NCBI RefSeq assembly: GCF_041690465.1 | Contig: NZ_JAWLHG010000009.1 | Location: 120,230 to 184,229 of the forward strand | DNA length: 64,000 bases | Source of the DNA: Falsiroseomonas sp041690465 | Lineage (GTDB): Bacteria; Pseudomonadota; Alphaproteobacteria; Acetobacterales; Acetobacteraceae | Direction of reading: 5' to 3' | Shown: positions 1-8,698 of the stretch, piece by piece | Layout of the letters: each line of letters begins with the position of its first letter | Position numbering within the stretch: the stretch's first letter is position 1 | The notes under the pieces: model-generated | Databases searched by the model: none | Seen by the model: only the letters and a program-made list of their open reading frames with translations | Told to the model about the DNA's origin: nothing | Made by a program: the position numbers and the translations under genes

Positions 1-972
1 GGCCAGCACACCGTCGCCGACCGGCCGCAGCGGCGGATCCTCCTCGGCGCAGCGCGGCACGGCGACCGGGCAGCGGTCCCGGAAGCGGCAGCCGGAAGGC
101 GGCGTGCGCGCATCCGGGACATTGCCCTTGATCGGCAGCGGATCGCGCGGCTGATCCACGCGCGGCAGCGGCACGGCGCGGACCAGCGCGCGCGTGTAGG
201 GGTGGCGCGGGTGGCGCACCACCTCCTCTGTTGGCCCCTCCTCCACGATGCGGCCGAGATACATCACCAGCGTGCGGTCACAGACATAGCGCACCAGCGC
301 CAGGTCGTGGCTGATGTAGAGCGCCGCGACGCCGAGCGTCTCGCGCGCCTCCCGCATCAGGTTGAGGATGCCGGCCCGGACCGAGACATCCAGCATCGAG
401 ACGGGCTCGTCGGCGACCAGGAAGCTCGGCTCCAGGATGAGCGCGCGGGCCAGCACCACGCGCTGCAGCTGCCCGCCCGAGAGCTCGTGCGGGAAACGCG
501 GCAGGTAGCCCTCGGCCGCGCCGAGCCGGACCCGGCGCATCGCCAGCGCGACGCGGTCATCCCACTCGGCGCGCGGGATGCGCATATTGCGCAGCGGCTC
601 CACCAGGCTGTCGCGGATGGTCAGGCGCGGGTTGAGGGCGTCGAAGGGGTTCTGGAACACCAGCTGCGCCTGGCGGCGGAAGCCGCGCATCCCCTCGCGA
701 TCGAGCTGCGCGATGTCCTGGCCGCGGAAGGTAATGCTGCCGGCGCTCGGCTCCAGCAGGCGCAGCAGCAGGCGGGCGGTGGTGGTCTTGCCGCAGCCGG
801 ACTCGCCGACGATTGCCGCCGTCTCGCGCGGCGCGAGGCGTAGCGAGACGCCGTCCACCGCGCGCACCATCGGCCGGCGGCCGGCCAGCGCATCGGCCAG
901 GCTGCGCGGCACGGCGAAGTGTCGCGCGAGGTTGCTCGCTTCGACCAGGACCGTGCCGTCTAGCGGCGCCAT
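1..972 (-). CDS. Oligopeptide/dipeptide ABC transporter ATP-binding protein (DppF/OppF type), 3' end outside window
   Basis: Cytoplasmic ATPase that would power the peptide importer encoded upstream. The reading frame is open from an ATG at 972 to the window edge (324 codons seen). Walker A GESGCGKTT is at residues 56-64, followed by the LSGGQ signature, the Walker B region VADEPVSMLD and a switch His in YISHD. The C-terminal Cys-containing oligo_HPY-type tail (GCRFRDRCP) is typical of OppD/OppF/DppD/DppF. Its start overlaps the end of the preceding ATPase gene by 13 bases, so the two are probably translationally coupled. Only the extreme C terminus is missing, because of the window boundary. 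Confidence 0.93.
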   Translation of the reverse strand, partial: MAPLDGTVLVEASNLARHFAVPRSLADALAGRRPMVRAVDGVSLRLAPRETAAIVGESGCGKTTTARLLLRLLEPSAGSITFRGQDIAQLDREGMRGFRRQAQLVFQNPFDALNPRLTIRDSLVEPLRNMRIPRAEWDDRVALAMRRVRLGAAEGYLPRFPHELSGGQLQRVVLARALILEPSFLVADEPVSMLDVSVRAGILNLMREARETLGVAALYISHDLALVRYVCDRTLVMYLGRIVEEGPTEEVVRHPRHPYTRALVRAVPLPRVDQPRDPLPIKGNVPDARTPPSGCRFRDRCPVAVPRCAEEDPPLRPVGDGVLA

Positions 973-1967
973 GTCGCGGCCTCCGCAGCCTGTATGCGCA
1001 GCGCCGGCGCCTCCTCCGCGCGCCAGCAGGCGGCGGCGTGGTCTTCTCCATCGGTCAGCAGCGGCGGCTCCGACGCGGTGCAGCGCGGCTGCGCGAAGGG
1101 GCAGCGCGGGGCGAACCGGCAGCCGCGTGGCGGGTCGAGCAGCGAGGGCGGGCTGCCTTCGATCGGCACCAACTCGCCAGCGGCGCTCTCGAGGTCGGGG
1201 AAGGCGTTGGTGAGGCCCATCGTGTAGGGGTGGCGCGGGCGCTCCAGCACCTCGGCGACGCGACCGGTCTCGACGACGCGGCCGGCATACATCACCACCA
1301 CCCGGTCGCAGGCATAGGCGACGACACTGATGTCGTGCGTAACCAGCACAACGGAAAGGTGCATCCGCGCCTGCAACGCCTTCAGCACGTCGAGCACCTG
1401 GCGCTGCACGATGACGTCGAGCGCGGTCACTGGCTCGTCGGCTAGCACCAGCTTCGGCTCCAGCGCCAGCGCGATGGCAATGGAGGCGCGCTGCTTCATC
1501 CCGCCGGAGAACTGGTGCGGATAGTCGTCCAGCCGACGCGCATCGATGCCGACCAGCCCGAAGAGCTCCGCGGCGCGGGCGCGGGCCACGGTGCGGCTGC
1601 GGCCGCCGCGCTCCACCAGCACCTCCTCGATCTGGCGGCCAACGCGATAGACGGGATCGAGCGCGCTCATCGCCGTCTGCGGGATGAAGGCCATCTCGCG
1701 CCAGCGCAACGCGCGCCGCTCGCGCTCCGAAAGGCGGATCAGGTCGCGGCCCTCGAACAGCACGGGGCCGCCGAGGATCTCCGCGCTGCGCGGCACCACG
1801 CCCATCACGGCACGCGCGACGGTGGTCTTGCCGCAGCCGGACTCGCCGACCAGCCCGACCACCTCGCCGCGCGGCACGGCGAAGCTGGCTGCATCCACCG
1901 CGCGCACCGGCCCCTGCGGCGTGCGGTAGGACACGGTTAGATCACGGATGTCGAGCAGCGGCTCCAT
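960..1967 (-). CDS. Oligopeptide/dipeptide ABC transporter ATP-binding protein (DppD/OppD type)
   Basis: First of the two ATPases of the peptide importer; they should form the cytoplasmic heterodimer. 335 residues, normal for the family. Walker A GESGCGKTT is at residues 41-49. The signature appears as FSGGMKQR, followed by Walker B LVLADEPVTALD and a switch His in VTHDIS. The C-terminal oligo_HPY segment carries the Cys motif CRFAPRCPFAQPRC. It lies 3 bases downstream of the DppC-like permease gene and overlaps the DppF-like gene by 13 bases. The role is clear; the transported substrate is not known. Confidence 0.94.
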   Translation of the reverse strand: MEPLLDIRDLTVSYRTPQGPVRAVDAASFAVPRGEVVGLVGESGCGKTTVARAVMGVVPRSAEILGGPVLFEGRDLIRLSERERRALRWREMAFIPQTAMSALDPVYRVGRQIEEVLVERGGRSRTVARARAAELFGLVGIDARRLDDYPHQFSGGMKQRASIAIALALEPKLVLADEPVTALDVIVQRQVLDVLKALQARMHLSVVLVTHDISVVAYACDRVVVMYAGRVVETGRVAEVLERPRHPYTMGLTNAFPDLESAAGELVPIEGSPPSLLDPPRGCRFAPRCPFAQPRCTASEPPLLTDGEDHAAACWRAEEAPALRIQAAEAATWRR

Positions 1968-1970
1968 GGC

Positions 1971-2897
1971 TCAGGACCGCAGCCGGGGGAACAGGATCTC
2001 CTCGTAGCCGCGGCTTATGAAGAAGCCGGCGAGCACGACCAGGACAATGCAGATTCCGGGCGGGATGAACCAGTAGTAGGCACCGCGGCCCATCGCCTGG
2101 TTGGCATAGGCATCCTGCAGCATGCCGCCCCAGGAGATCACCGTGGGATCGCCGAAGCCGAGGAAGGAGGCGGAGGCCTCTGTCAGGATCGCCCAGCCCA
2201 CTGCGATCGAGCCGTAGAGGAAGGAAAGCGGCAGGATTGAGGGTGCGACATGCACGAAGAGGATGCGTGCCGTCGAGCAGCCGGTGATGCGCGCGGCCTC
2301 GACGAAGCTACGTTCACGCACCGTCAGCACCTGACTGCGGATCACGCGCGCGGTGTTCGGCCAGAGCAGCACCGCGACCGCGAAGACGATGGTGCCGGTG
2401 CCGGGCCGGGTCAGTGCGGCGAGAACGATGACGAAGGGCAGGAAGGGCAGGCCGAGCACCACATCGGCAAGGCGCATGACGATGGTGTCCACCCAGCCCC
2501 GGAAGTAGCCCGAGACGAGGCCGAGCAGCGTGCCGATCGCCGCAACGCAGACGGCGGCGGAGAGTCCGACGATGACCGCGCTGCGTGTGCCATGGACCAG
2601 CTGCGAGAAGATATCGCGGCCGCCATGCGTCGTGCCCAGCAGGTGGTCCCAGGAGGGCGGCAGGTTGCGGGCGATGCGGTAGCGGCCAGTGTAGAGGATC
2701 TCGCCCGGGTCGTGCGTCGCGATCTGGTCCGCGAAGATCGCGGTCAGCACCAGCGCCAGGTAGATCAGCGTGCCGACCAGGGCGAAGCGGTCGCGCGCGG
2801 CAATGCCGGCGACGCGTGCCACAGGGCGCAGCGCGCCACGCCAACCGAGCGTCGGCGCCACTGGCAAGCCGATGCGTTCGTCAGCCCTTGCGTCCAT
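1971..2897 (-). CDS. ABC transporter permease, DppC/OppC type
   Basis: Inner-membrane subunit of the peptide importer, about 308 residues. It has a cytoplasmic N-terminal stretch, a first membrane helix near residues 45-65 and later hydrophobic segments. The EAA loop that docks on the ATPases reads EAARITGCSTARI. I chose ATG 2897, which overlaps the end of the DppB-like gene by 17 bases. An in-frame ATG at 2924 would add nine residues and lengthen the overlap; neither start has a clear Shine-Dalgarno sequence. The gene order binding protein-B-C-D-F is the classical dpp/opp order. Confidence 0.92.
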   Translation of the reverse strand: MDARADERIGLPVAPTLGWRGALRPVARVAGIAARDRFALVGTLIYLALVLTAIFADQIATHDPGEILYTGRYRIARNLPPSWDHLLGTTHGGRDIFSQLVHGTRSAVIVGLSAAVCVAAIGTLLGLVSGYFRGWVDTIVMRLADVVLGLPFLPFVIVLAALTRPGTGTIVFAVAVLLWPNTARVIRSQVLTVRERSFVEAARITGCSTARILFVHVAPSILPLSFLYGSIAVGWAILTEASASFLGFGDPTVISWGGMLQDAYANQAMGRGAYYWFIPPGICIVLVVLAGFFISRGYEEILFPRLRS

Positions 2898-3858
2898 GCG
2901 ACACCCGCGGATCGAGCCAGCCATAGAGCAGGTCGGCGATCAGGTTCATCAGCACCAGCACCGCGGCGATGATCAGGAAGGCGCCCTGCGCCAGCGGATA
3001 GTCCGACCCCTGCACCGCCGTGACCAGTGTGCGCCCGAGCCCGGGCCAGGAGAACACCGTCTCGATCACCACATTGCCGCCGACCGAGCCGCCGACGCCA
3101 AGCGCGAAGGCGGTGGCCACCGGCAACAGTGCGTTACGCGCCGCGTGGCGGATCACGATGGTCCATTCCGAAAGGCCCTTCATGCGGGCCATGGTGACGA
3201 ACTCGTCCTGCATCACCTCCAGCATGGTGGAACGCATCAACAGCAGCGGCAGGCCCTGCAGATAGACGGCCAGCGCGATCGCCGGCAGCGCCAGGTGATG
3301 CAGGAAGTCGAGGCTGAGGAAACGCTCGATCTCCGAGCCGTATTCGGCGCCGGCGCTCGCTGCGCCGCCGGAGGGGAACCAGCCATAGCCGAAGGCGAAG
3401 ATCGTCAGCAGGATCATGCCGAGCCAGAATTCCGGCGCGGCGCGCGTGGCCAGCACCAGCGGGATGGCGATGCCTTCCGCCACGCTGCCGCGCTTCCAGG
3501 CCAGGAAGGCGCCGGCGACCACGCCGAAGGCGTAGGCGACGAGCAGGGCCGACAGGGTGAGGACCAGCGTGTTGGGCAGCGCCTCAAGCACCAGCTCCAG
3601 CACCGGCCGGCCCTGCAGGAAGCTCGATCCCAGCTCACCCTGCAGCAGGTTGCGCAGGTAGATCAGGTACTGCACGTGCAGCGGCTGGTCGAGACCGAAG
3701 GCGACCAGCATGGACTGCCGCTGCTCCTCTGTCATCGACGTATCGATGTAGTTGAGCGTGGGGTCGCCCGGCATCAGCCGGAACATCAGGAAGCACAGCG
3801 TCGCCACCACCCAGAGGACGAAGGCCGCCTGGACCAGCCGCTGCCCGAGATATCCCAC
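2881..3858 (-). CDS. ABC transporter permease, DppB/OppB type
   Basis: Inner-membrane permease, 325 residues. The N terminus has the family form: an amphipathic start, a membrane helix at about residues 10-28 and then RLMPGDP, followed by a periplasmic segment and five further hydrophobic stretches. The EAA-type loop is near GLSEWTIVIRHAARNALLP. The start codon is GTG (3858), 18 bases after the binding-protein gene; no ATG fits better. It pairs with the DppC-like permease to form the translocation pore. Confidence 0.92.
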   Translation of the reverse strand: MGYLGQRLVQAAFVLWVVATLCFLMFRLMPGDPTLNYIDTSMTEEQRQSMLVAFGLDQPLHVQYLIYLRNLLQGELGSSFLQGRPVLELVLEALPNTLVLTLSALLVAYAFGVVAGAFLAWKRGSVAEGIAIPLVLATRAAPEFWLGMILLTIFAFGYGWFPSGGAASAGAEYGSEIERFLSLDFLHHLALPAIALAVYLQGLPLLLMRSTMLEVMQDEFVTMARMKGLSEWTIVIRHAARNALLPVATAFALGVGGSVGGNVVIETVFSWPGLGRTLVTAVQGSDYPLAQGAFLIIAAVLVLMNLIADLLYGWLDPRVSHGRKG

Positions 3859-3876
3859 GCGCCTGGCCGTGCCGCT

Positions 3877-5553
3877 TCAGTTCGGCGTCGTCTGCTCGCG
3901 CACGCCCGCGGGATAGTGCAGCCGCCCGTTCACGACGCGGTAGCCGGCCTCCTGCAGGATCCGTTGCGCAGTCTCAAGGCCGGTCGGCAGCATCTCGACG
4001 ATACCCTCGCGGTGCCAGAAGGGCAGCGCGGGGGAGACGTGGCTGTTCGCGGGCTCCGCATAGCCGTTCCAGGCGGCGCCGGCCATCAGCTCGCGGTTCA
4101 CCGCGGCCGACAGGGCGCGGCGGAAGGCTGGGTCGTTGAAGGGCGGGCGGCGATGGTTCCAGCCGAGGAACTGGAATCCGACATCCACTGCCTCGGACAT
4201 CACGATGTTTCGGTTGCGCTGGGTGAGCTGCTTCACCAAGTCGGCATCGCCGGTGTAGTCAGCGAGAAAGTTGATCTCGCCGCGGTTCAGCATCCCGAGC
4301 GTCGCCTCGACATTCTGCACGATGCGCAGGATCCAGCGATCGATCTTCGGCGGCGACCAGTGCTGGGCGTTCTTCTCCAGCACCACCTCCTCGTTCAGGC
4401 GGGCACGCGTGACCTTGAACGGACCTGAGCCGATCGGGCGTTCCACCACGAAGCGCTCGATATTCTCAGGGCGGTTCTCATAGTCGCGCAGCACCGGCTC
4501 CCAGAAGGCCTTCGGGATGATGTTGAGCTTGGCGAAGCAGGAGGTGAGGAAGCCCGCATCGGCGCGGTTGAGCGCGACCCGGAAGCTGCGCTCGCCGGTC
4601 TTCTCGACATTGGCGATATTCAGGACGAAGGGGCGATACATCGGCGCTTCACGGCCGGTTGCCGGTGCCTGCAGGCTGAAGATGCAGTCCTCCACGGTGA
4701 CCGGGGCGCCGTCGTGGAACTGCATGCCCTGGCGGATGGTCACGTCGATGGTGGTGGGATTCGCATAGGTGACGCTCTCCGCCGCCCAGGGGCGCGGCAG
4801 GCCATCGGGGCCAATCCGCATCAGCCGATCCCACACCAGCTCGGTCACCCAGGAATCGGTCGCGCCGCTGATCCATAGCGGGTGGATCGCCTGCAGCGGC
4901 TCCGAGGCATTCAGAACCAGGTCACGGCGGTTGCCGACCGGCTCCACGCCGAGATAGGTCCAGATATTCCTCAGACCGAGGCCGGCCTGGGAGACCAGCG
5001 TGCCCTCCTTCAGCTGCGTCTTGTTGAAAGCATGCACCTGCAGCGGGTGGACGAGGAAGAGGTAGGGCTGGGCTGCGTTCACACGCTCCTGCGCTTGGTG
5101 GATCAGGGCACGGCGACGGTCCCGGTCGGTTTCCGCGCGCTGCGCCTCGGCGATGCGGTCGTATTCCTGGTCGGTCCAGCCAACGAAGTTGAAGCCGGTG
5201 GGAGCCGTGCTGGAGTGGAACAGGTTGAAGACCAGCTCGTCCGGGTCGCTGCGTTCCGGCCTGCCGACCATCTGCCACATGGTCATGTCCCAGTCCTGCC
5301 GGCGGTTCCACACCACCTCCGACTGCTGCTGGCGCGGCAGCGGGCGCAGCTCGATCTCCAGGCCGAGCTTCCGCCATTCCTGGACCATGATTTCAGCCGC
5401 CTGATACGCTTGCGGGTTGTTCGATTGCGGTCGGCTGAGAAGGACGAGCTTGCGGATTGGGTCACCCGCCTGCTGCGCCGCAGCGGCGCGAATCCCGAGG
5501 CCGGTGGCGGTCACCGCCGCCGCGCCCGCCTGAACCAACTGACGACGATGCAT
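3877..5553 (-). CDS. Periplasmic peptide-type ABC binding protein (SBP_bac_5 family) with apparent circular permutation
   Basis: Should bind the importer's substrate in the periplasm and deliver it to the permeases. 558 residues from ATG 5553, preceded by GGGAGCGGAACC. The signal peptide has an RR-containing start and an Ala-rich core ending near AAAAQQ (residue 28). Seen directly: the block order is reversed relative to DppA/OppA. Residues 34-208 look like the usual C-terminal third (NPQAYQAAEIMVQEWRKLG, then SDPDELVFNLFHSS, then HQAQERVNAAQPYLFLVHP). Residues 209-548 look like the usual N-terminal two thirds (AAESVTYANPTTID, QGMQFHDGAPVTVED, PIGSGPF, FRRALSAAVNRELM, ending in AQRILQEAGY, where the C-terminal third normally begins). 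The frame is open throughout, so this is not a frameshift or two genes. Family assignment is firm; permutation is inferred from motif order. Confidence 0.93.
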   Translation of the reverse strand: MHRRQLVQAGAAAVTATGLGIRAAAAQQAGDPIRKLVLLSRPQSNNPQAYQAAEIMVQEWRKLGLEIELRPLPRQQQSEVVWNRRQDWDMTMWQMVGRPERSDPDELVFNLFHSSTAPTGFNFVGWTDQEYDRIAEAQRAETDRDRRRALIHQAQERVNAAQPYLFLVHPLQVHAFNKTQLKEGTLVSQAGLGLRNIWTYLGVEPVGNRRDLVLNASEPLQAIHPLWISGATDSWVTELVWDRLMRIGPDGLPRPWAAESVTYANPTTIDVTIRQGMQFHDGAPVTVEDCIFSLQAPATGREAPMYRPFVLNIANVEKTGERSFRVALNRADAGFLTSCFAKLNIIPKAFWEPVLRDYENRPENIERFVVERPIGSGPFKVTRARLNEEVVLEKNAQHWSPPKIDRWILRIVQNVEATLGMLNRGEINFLADYTGDADLVKQLTQRNRNIVMSEAVDVGFQFLGWNHRRPPFNDPAFRRALSAAVNRELMAGAAWNGYAEPANSHVSPALPFWHREGIVEMLPTGLETAQRILQEAGYRVVNGRLHYPAGVREQTTPN

Positions 5554-5761
5554 GGTTCCGCTCCCGCTGCCCAGATGGATGCCAGCGCCGCGTGGCCTCG
5601 CCTCAAGACGCCGGCCTTTTCTCCCTGTCGGTGCAGTTTGGCGAAAGTGTTGGCGAATGCAACCGGCTTTAGCAGCGTCGGCACTTTTCGTCTTTTCGTC
5701 CGGACCGTTGAATGACAGCCTGTGCGCCAGACCTGCGACCGCCCTGGGGGAGGGACCTGCC
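5554..5761. promoter_or_regulatory. Divergent intergenic region with two tandem direct repeats
   Basis: This 208-base region separates the importer operon (minus) from the M28 peptidase gene (plus) and must hold both promoters. It contains TTGGCGAA at 5638-5645 and again at 5650-5657 (12-base period). It also contains TTTTCGTC twice in direct tandem at 5685-5700. Such repeats could be operators shared by both transcription units. No confident -35/-10 pair was found. Confidence 0.4.
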
Positions 5762-7495
5762 GTGATCACCGATCAGGAACGACGCCTGCTCGACGCCGTG
5801 GCCCCGGACGCGCCGTGGGAGCTGGTGGAGCATTTCTCCCGCACGCCGCGCTGGCGACCGGAGGATGTGAACCGCGGGGCGGATGCCATCGTCGAGCGGC
5901 TCGGCCGCCTCGGTGTGCCGGTGGCGGTGCATCAGCCGGAGATCTATCTTTCCATCCCGCTCTCGGCCTCCGTGGAGGCGGGCGGCGTCGTGCATCGCGC
6001 CAAGCCGCCATCGATGTCGCTCTCCGTGCCCGGCGGGCGCGCGGCGCCGCTTGTCTACCTGCCGGCAAACCTGAAGGCGCTGCGCTCCTACTCGCGGGAC
6101 GTGCAGGAGTTGTTCGGCGGTACCATCGCCTCGGAGGAGGAGGCGCGCGCCAGGGTCTCCGGCCGGATCGTGGTGACCGAAGGGTTCGGCAACCCGGCAT
6201 TGAGCTCGCTGGTGGAGGAGTGGGGCGGTGCCGGGCTGATCGCCTGCAACCCGGGCGTGGACATCCATTGGGGCACCTGCACCACCATCTGGGGCACGCC
6301 GGATCTCGACGACCTGCCGCGCAAGCCGAAGATCCCTGTGGTGGCGGTGAACAAGGCGACTGGCGAGGCGCTGATGGCGCTGGCGCGCAGCGGCGGCGAG
6401 GCGACGATCCGCACCGAGATGCAGGAAGGCTTCTTCCCGCAGAAAATCCCGGTGGTGGACATCCCTGGCGCGGAGCCGGACTTCGTGCTGCTGCACGGTC
6501 ACTACGACAGCTGGGATGTCGGCGTCGGCGACAACGCCACCGGCGACGCGACAATGCTGGAGATCGCGTGCGTGCTTTGGGCGAACCGCGCCGGATTGAA
6601 GCGCGGCGTGCGCATCGCCTGGTGGCCGGGCCACTCCACCGGCCGCTATGCCGGCAGCGCCTGGTTCGCCGATGCCTTCGCGCTCGAGCTCGACGAGCAT
6701 TGCGTGGCGCAGGTGAACTGCGACAGCCCGGGCTGCCGCTGGGCCAATTCCTTCCACGCCACCACGACGATGAGTGAGACGGCGAAGCTTGTGGAAGGCG
6801 CGATCAAGGACATCGTGCCGGACGCGGTATTCAGGACCAAGCGGCCGAACCAGGCCGGCGACTACTCCTTCAACAACATCGGCATCAGCAGCTTCTACAT
6901 GCTGAGCTCGACCATGGCCGACGACCTCCGGAAGGAGAAGGGCTACTACGACGTCTCCGGCTGCGGCGGAAACATCGCCTGGCACACCGAGAACGACCAG
7001 CTGGAAATTGCCGACAAGGACAACCTCCTCCGCGATATCCGTATCTACCTGCTCTCCTTGCTGCGAGTGGCGAATGCGGAACTTCTGCCCTTTGACTGGG
7101 TGGCCACGGCGGACGAGTTCGCGGCGACGGTCGAACGCTACGGCAGGGCCGCGGGCGACCATGCCGACCTTTCGCCGGCGCGCGAGGCGACCGCCGCTTT
7201 CCGCGGCGCAATTGCGCGGATGCAGGCGGATGCGGCGGCCGGCCGATTGCCGGCTGCGCGCGCCAACGAGCTGGCAAGGCAGCTGGCGCGCATCCTGGTG
7301 CCGATCAACTTCACCCGTACGCCGCGCTTCGCGCACGACCCTGCCTTCACCGCACCGCCGCTGCCGGGCCTGGCCGTGGCGGCGGAGCTGTCGCGCTACG
7401 AAGGTGCGATGCTCGGCTTCGCGAAGACGCAGCTGATGCGCGGACAGAACCGCTACGTGGCGGCGATGCGGGAAGCGACGCGGCTGCTGGACTGA
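5762..7495 (+). CDS. M28-family metallopeptidase, divergent active site
   Basis: Probable zinc-dependent aminopeptidase-like enzyme, 577 residues. The start is GTG 5762, preceded by GGGGGAGGGA; further upstream the frame runs into the divergent promoter region. M28 ligands visible are HYD (His247), DNATG (Asp257), VNCDS (Asp) and a C-terminal HTEND His. The usual Glu-Glu pair (catalytic base plus metal ligand, WGxEExGLxGS) is replaced by WWPGHSTGRYAGS, with His291 and Ser292 at those positions. No signal peptide is evident, so it may act in the cytoplasm. It is divergent from the peptide importer and 3 bases from a convergent M20 peptidase, which suggests peptide or amide degradation. Whether it is an active peptidase is uncertain. 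Confidence 0.85.
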   Translation: MITDQERRLLDAVAPDAPWELVEHFSRTPRWRPEDVNRGADAIVERLGRLGVPVAVHQPEIYLSIPLSASVEAGGVVHRAKPPSMSLSVPGGRAAPLVYLPANLKALRSYSRDVQELFGGTIASEEEARARVSGRIVVTEGFGNPALSSLVEEWGGAGLIACNPGVDIHWGTCTTIWGTPDLDDLPRKPKIPVVAVNKATGEALMALARSGGEATIRTEMQEGFFPQKIPVVDIPGAEPDFVLLHGHYDSWDVGVGDNATGDATMLEIACVLWANRAGLKRGVRIAWWPGHSTGRYAGSAWFADAFALELDEHCVAQVNCDSPGCRWANSFHATTTMSETAKLVEGAIKDIVPDAVFRTKRPNQAGDYSFNNIGISSFYMLSSTMADDLRKEKGYYDVSGCGGNIAWHTENDQLEIADKDNLLRDIRIYLLSLLRVANAELLPFDWVATADEFAATVERYGRAAGDHADLSPAREATAAFRGAIARMQADAAAGRLPAARANELARQLARILVPINFTRTPRFAHDPAFTAPPLPGLAVAAELSRYEGAMLGFAKTQLMRGQNRYVAAMREATRLLD

Positions 7496-7498
7496 GCG

Positions 7499-8620
7499 CT
7501 ACTCCAGCGTCTCCATCAGCCGCCGCAGCAGCTTCGCACGCGGCACCAGCGACGCGATGTAGAGCTGCTCGTAGTCGGTGTGGCCGCCCTTGCCGTCCAC
7601 GCCGAGCCCGTCGAGCGTCGGCGCGAGGTCGGCGGTGAAGTTGCCGTCGCTACCCCCGCCGGTCTTCAGGTCCTGCAGCTCGAAGCCGATCTCGGCGGCC
7701 ACACCCTTCGCATGCTCGAACAGCGCGGCGATGCCCGGCAGCTTCTCATAGGGCGGGCGATTGAGGCCGCCGGTGACGGTGATCGTCACGTCCGGCCCGA
7801 CCGGCGTCAGGCCCAGCACCTTCGCCACCATCTCCTCGGCGATGGCCGGGCTCGGCACGCGCATGTCCACCAGCGCATGCGCCTCCTCCGCCACCACATT
7901 GGCGCGCGTCCCGCCGCTGATCTTCCCGACATTCACGGTGATGCCGCGGCTGTAGTCGGTGAAGGAATGCAGCACGAGAATCTGCCGCGCCAGCTCCTCG
8001 ATCGCGCTGCGTCCGTCCTGGTGGCGGCTGCCGGAATGAGCGGGGCGGCCCTTCACATGAACCTCGAATCGCGCGGCCCCCTTGCGCGCCGTGACGATCT
8101 TCCCGCCCTCCCGCGCCGGCTCCGTCACCAGCACGTATTTCGCACGCGAGGCCAGTTCGCGTATCAGCGCCACGCTGGTCGGGCTGCCGACTTCCTCGTC
8201 CGAGGTGAAGAGATGCGTCACGGGCAGCGCCACGTTCCGCCCTTCCTCGATCAGCGCCCGCAGCGCGGAGAAGGCGAGGAAGGCACCGCCCTTCATGTCG
8301 TAGATGCCGGGGCCGTGGGCGGCGCCGTCCTCCACGCGGAACGGCATGCGTTTTAGCGAGCCCATTGGGTGCACCGTGTCGAGATGCGACATCACCAGGA
8401 TGCCTTCCTCGTGCGCCGCGCCCCAGGGGCTGCGGACTACCAGGTGGTCGCCGAAGCCGTCGCGGCCGGGGATCCGCTGCGTCCGGGCGCCGAAGCCTTC
8501 GGCCTCCAGGGCGATCTTCGCCATCAGGGCGGAGATCGCCTCCGGCGCATCCGTCGGCGTCTCGTGCTCTACCCAGGCGCGGATGCCTTGCAGCAGCGCA
8601 TCGGTCTCGAACTCGGCCAT
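7499..8620 (-). CDS. M20-family metallopeptidase (carboxypeptidase G2/ArgE/DapE-like)
   Basis: Dinuclear-zinc hydrolase of peptide or N-acyl amino acid bonds, 373 residues. The start is ATG 8620, preceded by GAGGGAAAG. The canonical ligand series is present: SHLDTVHP (His and catalytic Asp), YDMKGG (bridging Asp), TSDEEVGS (catalytic Glu-Glu), VTEPA (Glu) and a final His in GGHTDYEQ. The dimerisation insert around HSGSRHQDGRSAIEELA is typical of the CPG2 group. No signal peptide. It converges on the M28 gene and lies beside the peptide importer, so it may hydrolyse imported peptides or N-carbamoyl/N-acyl amino acids. Confidence 0.92.
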   Translation of the reverse strand: MAEFETDALLQGIRAWVEHETPTDAPEAISALMAKIALEAEGFGARTQRIPGRDGFGDHLVVRSPWGAAHEEGILVMSHLDTVHPMGSLKRMPFRVEDGAAHGPGIYDMKGGAFLAFSALRALIEEGRNVALPVTHLFTSDEEVGSPTSVALIRELASRAKYVLVTEPAREGGKIVTARKGAARFEVHVKGRPAHSGSRHQDGRSAIEELARQILVLHSFTDYSRGITVNVGKISGGTRANVVAEEAHALVDMRVPSPAIAEEMVAKVLGLTPVGPDVTITVTGGLNRPPYEKLPGIAALFEHAKGVAAEIGFELQDLKTGGGSDGNFTADLAPTLDGLGVDGKGGHTDYEQLYIASLVPRAKLLRRLMETLE

Positions 8621-8698
8621 GCTGGTCTTTCCCTCGTCCCGCGATAGGCTGCGGCGATGACAACAGGCCGCGCGCCGCGCGGCAAGGCGGGGGGTGCG

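Noticed and set aside
2770..4428. Open frame of 552 codons antisense to the permease and binding-protein genes
   Set aside because: Low-complexity, His/Gln/Arg-rich with no motif; the opposite strand encodes recognised proteins.
3877..5553. Binding protein as a fusion or frameshift of two genes
   Set aside because: The frame is continuous, one signal peptide is present and each canonical block occurs once, which fits permutation better.
5552..5761. Upstream extension of the M28 peptidase by 70 codons to an ATG at 5552
   Set aside because: It would overlap the divergent binding-protein start, and the GTG at 5762 has a strong ribosome site.
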